Source: Whalleya microplaca (taxonomy: Eukaryota > Ascomycota > Sordariomycetes > Xylariales > Xylariaceae). From it: DNA of 64,000 bases. Location of the stretch: contig MU385752.1 of assembly GCA_022497155.1 (NCBI GenBank), positions 372,001-436,000 of the forward strand, given 5' to 3'. Every line of letters starts with the position of its first letter. The first letter of the stretch is position 1. Positions 46,517-54,769 of this stretch are shown here, one piece after another. The notes beneath the pieces were generated by a model. That model was not told the DNA's origin, did no database searches, and saw nothing but the letters and a program-made list of their open reading frames with translations. The position numbers and the translations under genes are program-made.

Positions 46517-47243
46517 ATGGAACACAAGACACAGGAACCGGTCATCAATCAGGTCTCGGACTTGCCCCTTGACCAGGCTAAATGGATCACTCTCAAGAGA
46601 ATCGACTACACTGACCAGATCGGCAAGGAGCGCACGTGGGAGGTGGCCACGCGGAAGACCCGAGGCAAGGCTGGAGTCGATGCTGTCGCCATGGGGAATA
46701 TCCTCCTGCATCCGTCGCGCCCGGCCTCGACCATGCTCGTCATTCAATACCGCCCGCCACTCGACGCCTACACGGTGGAATGGCCCGCTGGTCTGATCGA
46801 CGCCGAAGAGACAGCCGAGGAAGCGGCGGTGCGCGAGTTCAAGGAGGAGACGGGATACGACTGTCGCGTGTTGAGCGTCAGTCCGGTGCAGGTCAGTGTC
46901 CGGTGCCTTTGCCTCCCCCCGTTCGGATGCGTGCCATTTAATCGATCTCGATCAAAGTCTCGGGGGGTGATACTAACGCCTGGATGTGCAACAGGCCGCA
47001 GATCCCGGCATGACAAACGCCAACATGCAGCTTGCGATGGTCGAGGTACGACTGGAGGAGGGTGACGAGGAGCCGGAGCAGCGACTCGAGGACGGGGAGC
47101 ATATCCAGCGGGTGGTCGTGCCGCTCGCGGAGTTCTACGATCGCCTTGTCGAGTACTCTAAGCAGCAGCGGACGATTGTCGCAGCCAAGCTTTTCCATTT
47201 TGCTGCTGGCATGCAGTTTGCGCAGACGCAGAAGTATTTCTAG
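46517..47243 (+). CDS. Nudix ADP-ribose/ADP-sugar pyrophosphatase
   Basis: A cytosolic hydrolase of the Nudix family (yeast Ysa1 / human NUDT5 type) that splits ADP-ribose into AMP and ribose-5-phosphate. Two exons (46517-46891, 46995-47243; phase 0) give 207 aa, normal for the type. The Nudix box lies at residues 92-114 and follows G-x5-E-x7-REFKEETG. It is preceded by RPPLDAYTVEWPAGL, the beta-strand and proline motif of this subfamily. The C-terminal part MTNANMQLAMVEV and EDGEHIQRVVVPL also matches. An in-frame ATG further upstream would add an unlikely basic leader; the ATG at 46517 fits the family. Confidence 0.92.
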
Positions 47244-47590
47244 GTTGTAGCTACATGTGGCCGTGTGTTAACTAGCTACCCTAGCCTCCCTTTTTCCCAA
47301 TAGAAATGAACAAATAAGGTATGCAGTTTCTCAAAGGCTAACATGAAAAGCGAGATGCTACAATTTTGGATTTATGTAGGTTCTATAATTCATGACAGGT
47401 CACCGTCACATGTTACATACTGTGCATGCACACAGGTGAAGGTCAATCAATAGATACATTGAATCGAGACACATAGTAGCATTGTGTATATAACAGGCCA
47501 CCTGCCACTCTAGAACAGCTGAACCTCAAGTCAAGCTAAGTCTCATTAACCCTGTATTACAACAGGATACCTGTTGGAGTGGGAAGCAGA

Positions 47591-48922
47591 TCAAGTGCGA
47601 TCCGTCTTGTCATCATCCGATCTCCTACAAAACTTCTGCAGTATTCGAGAGATTTCGCCAGCCTTCCCTTTCTCTCTATCTTCTAATGCCTTGACCAGCG
47701 CCTCGCCCTCTTCGATTCTCGCGAGCCTACGAGTAATCAAGTTACTTAGTTTTCTTTCCGCGGCGGCGACCTTGTCTCGGAGCTCTTCGTTGGCCATCTC
47801 CTGGAGCTTCTCGAGGGGGACCTTGTCCAGCTGGCATTGCGCCGCCGCCAAACGCCTCGCATCCGGCTTGGCATCGTAGGTATGCTGGAGGTTCTCCTCC
47901 AGCCAGGGCTTGGTCCTCCAGACGTGGGATCGACACTTGTTCAAGATCCGCTCACTTAGGGGATTCTTCTCCGACTTGGTGCCAGGCTGGGCCACGTTCA
48001 AGCCCCCCACGGACACGAGAGAGCCTGCCAGGACGGTGACGAGGATCTCGGCAAAGCTGATATGCTCTACCTTCCAGGCCTTGCAGACGGGGATGATGGT
48101 CTCCTCGGCCTCCAAGCCCATGTACTTGAGACACGAGGCCAGCAGCCCCCAGATATGGGTTGTCTTGTTCGGCCTCTCCACGTCGTCTGAGTTACCCACC
48201 ATGTACATGCTCTGGAGGCTCGGCTCATCGGGATACTCGTCCGTCACGTTTCGCTCCTTGAGCGTGGCCTTAAAGCATCGTACGTGCTTTGACTTGTTGG
48301 CCTGGCTGCTACTGGCAAACCGGGGCATCGTGTGGGTTTGCGTGTCATCCCAATCGTCGTCCTTGTCCTTGCCGTACTGGCGGTCGATGCTCGCTGTGAC
48401 GTCCAGGGCCGCCAGCTCCTCCGGGGTGAACTGGCTGTTCTCGTACGCATGTTCCTTGTCGCGGCGCTCGCACGCGTCGATGGCGACGGCGTAACTCCGC
48501 AGGAGCTCACGCAGCTTGATGTTCTCGTTCCGAGACCACGTGCGACCGTGCCGCCCGATCACGGACAGGCCACAAATGTAGGCTCCCGGGCCCTCGTACT
48601 CATAGAGGAGCTTGCGGTTGTCCGAGTCCCTGTCCCAGAAATCGACCTTGACCATCCGCATGACGATCGAGCGCAGGACGGGCCGCAGGATCGAATGCAG
48701 CAGCGCGGTCATTTCCTTGTGGTCAAGGTCTCCCTGGACCGCGTTGAGCGTATCCTGAACCCGTACAGTCGTCTGCTGGCGCAGCTCCTCCGTCATCTTC
48801 TCGACGGTCAAGAAGATATCGGTGTAGGTGGCCCCATCGTCGATCTGGCCGACCAGCTTGATCTGGAGGTCGGACATGAACGGAGTCAGATGTGTACGAC
48901 GCGGCTTGATACCTGAATCCAT
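47591..48922 (-). CDS. Orphan 443-aa protein with C-terminal coiled coil
   Basis: I do not recognise this protein. An intact, intronless frame of 443 aa runs from ATG 48922. Residues 1-140 are mixed helical (VQDTLNAVQGDLDHKEM, LLHSILRPVLRSIVMRMV). The middle has an acidic linker (KDKDDDWDDTQTHT). A hydrophobic core segment follows (about residues 265-320: HIWGLLASCLKYMGLE, FAEILVTVLAGSLVSVGGLN). Residues 365-435 are a charged coiled coil (LDKVPLEKLQEMANEELRD). There is no signal peptide, zinc site or nucleotide motif. Its promoter holds a palindrome of two ACGCGT boxes about 50 bp upstream. It lies next to three other unusual intronless frames and may belong with them; a structural or nucleic-acid-packaging role is conceivable but unproven. 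Confidence 0.75.
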   Translation of the reverse strand: MDSGIKPRRTHLTPFMSDLQIKLVGQIDDGATYTDIFLTVEKMTEELRQQTTVRVQDTLNAVQGDLDHKEMTALLHSILRPVLRSIVMRMVKVDFWDRDSDNRKLLYEYEGPGAYICGLSVIGRHGRTWSRNENIKLRELLRSYAVAIDACERRDKEHAYENSQFTPEELAALDVTASIDRQYGKDKDDDWDDTQTHTMPRFASSSQANKSKHVRCFKATLKERNVTDEYPDEPSLQSMYMVGNSDDVERPNKTTHIWGLLASCLKYMGLEAEETIIPVCKAWKVEHISFAEILVTVLAGSLVSVGGLNVAQPGTKSEKNPLSERILNKCRSHVWRTKPWLEENLQHTYDAKPDARRLAAAQCQLDKVPLEKLQEMANEELRDKVAAAERKLSNLITRRLARIEEGEALVKALEDREKGKAGEISRILQKFCRRSDDDKTDRT

Positions 48923-48972
48923 GATTCCAGCTTTTATTATAATCAATACCACCTGATCTATGGGTTTAGTTG

Positions 48973-48990
48973 ACGCGTCGGCCGACGCGT
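48973..48990. promoter_or_regulatory. Palindrome of two MluI cell-cycle boxes (ACGCGT)
   Basis: An exact 18-bp palindrome, ACGCGTCGG followed by CCGACGCGT, 51-68 bp before the ATG of the orphan 443-aa gene. ACGCGT is the core bound by the MBF (Mbp1/Swi6) G1/S factor in fungi. Two copies in perfect dyad so close to a start suggest replication-phase expression; function is inferred. Confidence 0.55.
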
Positions 48991-49376
48991 TATTAGTTCA
49001 CACGTAATTAGTCCACGCAGTATTTCAAATCGACTCACAGGACCTTCGCTGTTTATTGTGGGCTTGGACTGAAAAATGTGAATATCATACGCGAGACAAC
49101 TGAGAAGATGGGATGGTGGGTCTGGAAGAAAAGATGGCCATGGAGTTGTCCCAGTGTGAATACTAATGTGCGTCGAATATTGAACGGGCAGGAACTGGCG
49201 CTGATATCTAAATATCGATTTTCCCAGGGAAGGCACCGACCAGGGGCCAGGGCTGGTGCACACCAAGTACCTAGGTACCTAGGCACTCTACTTTTCCTAC
49301 TTTGAATTTATCCAGCTCCTTTTCCCTTTCATGAAATACTGAAAAATGCTGAAACCCCCAATCTGAGTAGCCCAAG

Positions 49377-50169
49377 ATGACTAACAACTTTGAACGGTTT
49401 CGGCAGCAGTTCGGCTCCGCTGCCGAACTGATGAAAGTACTGGCTGCCAGTATAGGAGATATATCCTCCGGGGCCCTCGATGCCAAGATACCTAGAGTCT
49501 GGGCGCTGTTGAGCATGAAGTCGATGGTGCCTACGAGAGTCTGCGTCGTGGCATAGAAGACCTTCGGTGCCAGACTGACCAGATCGATCAAGATCGTCAG
49601 GCTTTGGACGCTGACCAGCAACTACAAGGCGAGCAAGGCCAGAAATAGAGAGAGCTAGCTGAGCAGTTAGACAAGCGAGGCCAAGAGCAGAATGAGCGGT
49701 CAACGAAGCTCAGCTTCTGGCTGCAGATAATTAAAAGTGAAGAACAGGGCCTTCGTAGGGACCTCGACGCCTTCGAAGCCGACCGGGAACGTTATCGCAA
49801 AGACTGCAAAGCCCTACAGTGTGACAGCGCAGATTTCGACGACCATCAGCTGGCGGCCACAGTAGCAACTATCACTGACAATTCGGTGGCGTTGCCATCA
49901 CCAGAGGAGAACACGACCTTACCGTGCAAAGCCTGGCAGCCAAGGAGCAAGAGTGCTAGGACTTGCGCAGGCGGGTTGGTCAGAGTACTGAAGAGTGCAA
50001 GGGCCTCCGCAAGATCATGCGAGAACAGAGCGACGCGGTGTGCCAAGAAAGAGAGGATAGCGGCGCCGAGTTGCAGTACTTCAGGGAGAGACATCTCGAT
50101 GGCTGCTTACAGGCCATGCGAGGCTCAGACGGGTGGACCAGTTTAATGGTTCGCAAGGTCGAGCGCTAG
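49377..50169 (+). pseudogene. Coiled-coil protein pseudogene with two TAG stops and frameshifts
   Basis: The start ATG at 49377 opens MTNNFERFRQQFGSAAELM. The natural continuation then moves into another frame near 49535, giving Gln/Glu/Asp-rich coiled-coil sequence (DQIDQDRQALDADQQLQGEQ). This is cut by TAG at 49646-49648 and then continues (RELAEQLDKRGQEQNERS). A second shift near 49900 leads to QSLAAKEQEC, TAG at 49957-49959, and DLRRRVGQSTEECKGLRK through to a normal stop at 50167-50169. In both cases the stop stands where the heptad context suggests Gln (CAG). CAG to TAG is a C-to-T change in a CpA, the signature context of fungal RIP. The product would have been a coiled-coil protein of about 260 aa; no family is known to me. 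Confidence 0.65.
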
Positions 50170-50743
50170 GTAGCCCGCACTAGAATGAAATATATTTCAG
50201 TAAAACTGCCTTCTCCGTAGCCTGTGATGTGCATTGTATTGAATGCTTGCTACCTGATTTCTGTACCGCAGTCTGGACTTAACCGGCTTAAACGTCATAC
50301 GTGATATAAGATATGTTACCCAAGGAAGGCTTGTGATGAAATATTCTATTGACCTGTAAAGGAAGGCAACATAGCACATAAGAACAATTATTAGATATTT
50401 GGGAGTGTAACGGCTATTGCTCGACATGTTCTACATGAGCTACAAGAAGTGTCCCAGCATATCGATAGCACATATGTAATCTGATTAGTCAGTTAACTTA
50501 ACAGGTGCTGTCGTTCACTTATAACTCAGAGTCACCACACAGATGAATACAAAGACACCAACTGCATTCTTGACCCAGAATATGCGCGACATCCGCAAAC
50601 CCGGCTAGCCAGCGCTTGTGGCAAACCTGCAGAGTACAATACCATCTTGCTTCCTATTGTCTCTAGAATTGGATTCCCCTCAACCCTCCACACCTACACT
50701 GCCGACAGCGACAGACAAGCCATACCTACATGCACTTTTGAGG
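50170..50743. other. Intergenic upstream of the helicase-like gene
   Basis: AT-rich, no gene. The frame of the next gene is open from 50618 but has no ATG before 50744. Confidence 0.5.
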
Positions 50744-52939
50744 ATGGATATTGAAACTCCAATGCCCTCTCCGACATCTTCGTCTACGCTCTCCTCTCGA
50801 GTGATACCTGTCATCAAATCCCACTTCGCCGAACACAATGATGATATAGCCACATGCTTACACATAGCGGCGCCCCATGGAGCCGGCAAGAGTACCCAGC
50901 TTGTCCCCGAGGTCTGGCGGTTCGTCTGCGACACCTGGCCGGAGTGCAAGGGCGCGTACCTTCAGAGTACCGAATACCAGGCCAGCTCGCTCCACAAAGT
51001 CTTAGAGGACAACGAAGAGACCCGGGGCTGCTCAAGCAGGGGCTACGACCCAGCCGACAGCCGGCTCGCTCTCCTCACCTATGCTGAAGCCATAGATGGC
51101 TTGATCTTCGAACTACCGTCAGATCGCGTCTTATTCGTGGACATTGAGGACGTCCCCACCCTCGAGGGCGAGCTTCTCCTAGGTCGCCTCATCAACAGTG
51201 TCGATGCTCGGATGACGAATGACGATGGCTGGACAAGTATCATCCTGTTGGGCGCTGGCCCGCTCTCACAGCACGTCACACAAGCGTTTAGTCAATTCCT
51301 CGAGCTCGACATCGAGGCTGTAGACGCCGGTATCGAGCCGGGCCCCGTCGATGTCGTCGAGCTGGGACGCGACCGGGAAGACAAATACGCTCCCGTAGTC
51401 GAGATGCTGCAAAAGGTCTTCCAAGGGTCAGAGATGCCGAAGCTCGAAGACGGCGGCGAACCGGGGGCCTGCGTGGTCCTCTTCGGCGACCCGGCCAGCG
51501 CTCTGGCGGGGATAGTCGATCCTCTGCAGCGGCAGCTGGGCTTCAGCGTTGCCCACAAGTCATTCACCGTAGACATAAGCGGTAGATACATACGGGAAGC
51601 GCTCGAGGACCCCAACCCAAAGATCCTGTGCGTCGACCCATTCTTCCCCATCGTGTTGCAGTGCACCAATGTGGTCTGCGCCGTATCCATGGGAGTCAAG
51701 TGTGGTCGCGTCTTCGACGCCGAGTCGAGCCAGTTCCCGTGGGGGTTCATGAGGCTCTCGCGCCACGAACTGAACCGCGAGATGGCGTGGGTCCGGTCGG
51801 CGTCCCCCTTTCCGGGCGCCAAGGTGAATTATGTCACCATGAACCCCGTAGACGATCCCGCGGTGTTGTCTGTGCGCCCCGAGGAACAGCTCTACGGCGA
51901 CCTGATGGCGCTCGCGCTAGGCCTCGCTTACCACTGGCCAGGCACAGCCCTGCGGGACATGCCCGTCCCCATTCTAGCACGCATGCCTGCGGGGGCCTTC
52001 GACGAGGCCTGGCGCCGGCTGAGCGCCATGGGTTGCATCGAGCCGTACCCTTCCCAGACGGAGAGGACCTGGCGTATCAATGGCCTGCCCGAGGACTCGG
52101 CCTATCACATGATCGGCAGCCCCGACAACCCGACAAGAAGCGTCCATCTGGCGGCCATGCTCTCGTACATAAGAGTCCTGGCCAAGCCTGGCTTGTGCCA
52201 GCTACCGACCTTGCGCGTGTTGATCCGCATGGCCGCTATCATAGCCTGCGACGTGGGATCGCTGGTCCCGCTAGACCTCGAGGCGATCGACAAGATGGGC
52301 GACGCCCAGCCGTCGCAGATCGTCGGCCTCATTCGGGACGATTGTGCAGGTATCGGCAAGCAGCAGGCCCACAACGGATCGCTGTGGCTGGCACTGGGCC
52401 TCTGGCAGGAGCGCAAGGACGCTCTCGGGTCCTTCTCCGTCGTCTCGACCGGCTCGATGGGCCGGGGCTGCCGCACCGTCCGCCTCCACAATGTGTTGAG
52501 CCACGAGGTAGACGGGAGGGTGGAGAACATGGAAAGGGACCTGGCGATCCTCCCGTGCAGCGACGAGATCAAAGACACCCAGCTCACGGAGGACGGGCTG
52601 GACGTCGTCAACAGCGTCCTCGTCAATTCTTGGATCCACCAGTCCGTGCTCTTCCCTTACGCCACCGATAGGCCTCCCGTGGACCTCATCTCGCTCCAGC
52701 CCGTCTATCTGGACGAGCCGGCGACGGTATTCCTTGACTGGAAGCCGCGGCAGATGGAGAGAAAGGAACTAGGCCGCGGGGGGTTCATCGCCATCTACTG
52801 CTCCGTGAGCAAGAAGAACGCACTCATACCGGGCGATCTGACCTACATGCCCAACTCTGCACTTCGTGGTATCAGGAACCGCCTGGGACCGTCTCTGTCC
52901 GCGGCACTCCACACGACGTATATGACAAATGTAGAATAG
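50744..52939 (+). CDS. DEAH/RHA helicase-like protein with degenerate catalytic motifs
   Basis: An intact, intronless 731-aa protein. The order of features is that of DEAH-box RNA helicases. Walker A is good (APHGAGKST, residues 43-51) and is followed by QLVPEV. Motif Ia (usually TQPRR) reads QSTEYQASSLH. Motif II, normally DEAH before a TLxxDILLGLL stretch, reads DIED (133-136) followed by VPTLEGELLLGRL. Motif III (SAT) reads LLGAGPLS. Motif IV reads VVLFGDP. Motif V falls in PKILCVDPFFPIVLQ. Motif VI (QRxGRxGR) is NREMAWVR (344-351), which lacks the arginine fingers. A winged-helix/ratchet (HA2-like) part with LYGDLMALALGLAYHWPG and AGAFDEAWRRLSAMGCIEP is kept. It probably binds a nucleotide but is unlikely to unwind RNA. 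The start is set at the first ATG; the frame is open 42 codons further up. Confidence 0.75.
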   Translation: MDIETPMPSPTSSSTLSSRVIPVIKSHFAEHNDDIATCLHIAAPHGAGKSTQLVPEVWRFVCDTWPECKGAYLQSTEYQASSLHKVLEDNEETRGCSSRGYDPADSRLALLTYAEAIDGLIFELPSDRVLFVDIEDVPTLEGELLLGRLINSVDARMTNDDGWTSIILLGAGPLSQHVTQAFSQFLELDIEAVDAGIEPGPVDVVELGRDREDKYAPVVEMLQKVFQGSEMPKLEDGGEPGACVVLFGDPASALAGIVDPLQRQLGFSVAHKSFTVDISGRYIREALEDPNPKILCVDPFFPIVLQCTNVVCAVSMGVKCGRVFDAESSQFPWGFMRLSRHELNREMAWVRSASPFPGAKVNYVTMNPVDDPAVLSVRPEEQLYGDLMALALGLAYHWPGTALRDMPVPILARMPAGAFDEAWRRLSAMGCIEPYPSQTERTWRINGLPEDSAYHMIGSPDNPTRSVHLAAMLSYIRVLAKPGLCQLPTLRVLIRMAAIIACDVGSLVPLDLEAIDKMGDAQPSQIVGLIRDDCAGIGKQQAHNGSLWLALGLWQERKDALGSFSVVSTGSMGRGCRTVRLHNVLSHEVDGRVENMERDLAILPCSDEIKDTQLTEDGLDVVNSVLVNSWIHQSVLFPYATDRPPVDLISLQPVYLDEPATVFLDWKPRQMERKELGRGGFIAIYCSVSKKNALIPGDLTYMPNSALRGIRNRLGPSLSAALHTTYMTNVE

Positions 52940-53492
52940 TAATACGAAGAAGTTATCACATTTATTATGTGCCTTGCCAACTTGAAGCGAGTACTACATT
53001 GTTTTAAGTAATCTTCCCATAGCCAGTAAACATATTTATCCCGCGCTCTATAAGGAGTGTCCTCATTAATGTCATAACTACCACATGCTATAAGGGTCGG
53101 GGTGGCTTGGCTACCTGATTCTTATTTGATTTATTAATGGCCCCTTAACTTTCCTGCTTATATAGAATGTAAGAAAAATGCTGCTCTAGTAAAGAAAGGG
53201 CAAACATATATAGAGATAGTAGTATTAGTCCTTAGTGATCTTTCTATTAAAGGATTTATACCTTGGTATTACAGGCCTTCACTCTTAAGTCGCATGCCCT
53301 TGCTTCATACCTCCTTCACCTAAAAACTCTTCTAAAGTACGTACCTAAAATTCTAAATTAACATCAACCCACACACCCATCAAAACTCCCTCCCCTCAAC
53401 ATAAACATCAACACACCTACAATCCATCATATCTCATCGAGATATTTCCCTTTTCGTATTGAAAAAGTCACAAGATCCTACCAAATTTCATC
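52940..53492. other. AT-rich intergenic
   Basis: Low-GC spacer between two GC-richer frames, ending in a pyrimidine/AC-rich leader (about 53330-53490) typical of a fungal 5' untranslated region for the RGG gene. Confidence 0.5.
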
Positions 53493-54769
53493 ATGTCTAA
53501 CAATGAAAACCAAGGGGCAAACAACCCCAACAATCCCAATGGCACAGACGCCAGCCAGTCTGGCCCGGCACCCACCTCTGGACCTGTCGTCCCGACTACA
53601 GGGCATGACACCGCTAGTCACAGCATGGGCCGTGGCCGAGGCGGAGGTCGAGGCAGGGCAGGGGCAACAGCAGAGGCAGAGGCAGAGGTGGTCATGGGAC
53701 CACCGAGGCCACTAGACGTCCAACTCCCAATATTCTGCTGCCCGACCTCTCTATCACGAGCTTGAACACCCACCGGCCGAATATTGCCAGAAACCCGGCC
53801 AACCGTGTGACTGACCAAACCGAGAACAACACGATCCTGCTCGGGCGGGGCGGCTTTCAAATCCACAGCAACAACCGCGCTTCCACCGCGAACGTCATTA
53901 ACATGTGGGCAAGCCAAGCCGCTCCAAATCGGGGCGCGGCCCACGTCCTCACGGTCCAAGAGGTCCCCGATTACCGGAGCGAGGGCACCGCCTTGAGCCG
54001 CAAGCGCGCGCTGGACTTCATCCCGCCGCAGAGAAGACCAATCCTCGGCGAAAAACGAAGGAAGGTCGACGAGAAGCCAGTCTGTGCAAACTGCGGGGCT
54101 GAGGACCACCTCTTGGGGCGATGTGCCGTGCCTCACCGGCACCACGGAGACATTAACGGTTGCCCCGAGTGCAACACCAAGATGCATGTCTTCGACAACT
54201 GCCACAAGCTCCCCACGATGAGCCTAGAACGCAAGCTCGAGCTCCTCATCTATAACCGCCAGAACCTCCCGCAGATCCGTGTCGACAGTATCAACATCGG
54301 CGAGGCGTTCTATATTTGCGACGCCAGGATCAGGGCATCTCTAGTTGCCACCGTCCGCTCCTTTCCGTGGACGCGAGAGCACGCCCTCCAGCAATGGGAG
54401 GAGGACGGAGGGAAGCCCTGGGAAAGGGCCGACTACTCCAAGTCCATACCGGACATGGCAAGGGACATGCCAAACGACCCCAGGATCGCGACCGACGATG
54501 GCATCCGCCAGGGAGCGTGGACGTTTGCTAAGTGGCGCGGATACAGTGTGCCTCCCGTCAAAGATGTTGTCATGCGAGACGCTCCGCAGGGCGAGACATC
54601 GGGGCAGACGGGCCCTAAAGGCTCGACCCCACCGGAGACGAAAGTGGAGGCGCAGATTGCGTACCGGCCGGCAACAAACCCTGCTGCGGAGCGGATCCTC
54701 AATAAGGGGGACAGTAAATTCAAGAATATGTCCCCGCAGTCGTTCGATGAGGATCCTCCCAAGTTGTAG
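53493..54769 (+). CDS. RGG-box, double CCHC zinc-knuckle protein, frame-interrupted
   Basis: The ATG at 53493 opens a disordered Asn/Pro/Thr-rich leader ending in an RGG run (MGRGRGGGRGR). The frame then goes out of phase and stops at 53765. The overlapping frame -1, open from about 53617, carries on the RGG theme (GRGNSRGRGRGGHG) and runs to 54769. The two fit if one base is read twice or lost in the GGCAGAGGCAGAGG tract. The second part has two perfect CX2CX4HX4C knuckles: CANCGAEDHLLGRC and CPECNTKMHVFDNC. An unrecognised domain with LERKLELLIYNRQNLPQ, RSFPWTREHALQQWEEDGG and TFAKWRGY follows. RNA or single-stranded DNA binding is likely. A real frameshift mutation, an assembly error or programmed shifting cannot be told apart here; no classic slippery heptamer is evident. 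Confidence 0.65.

Noticed and set aside
51628..52671. 347-codon frame within the helicase-like gene
   Set aside because: Arg/Gly/Pro-rich shadow without any motif; the main frame aligns to the DEAH fold.
53586..53623. 38-nt intron that would join the two frames of the RGG protein
   Set aside because: Below usual fungal intron length, weak donor (GTCGTC), and it would remove genuine-looking RGG sequence.
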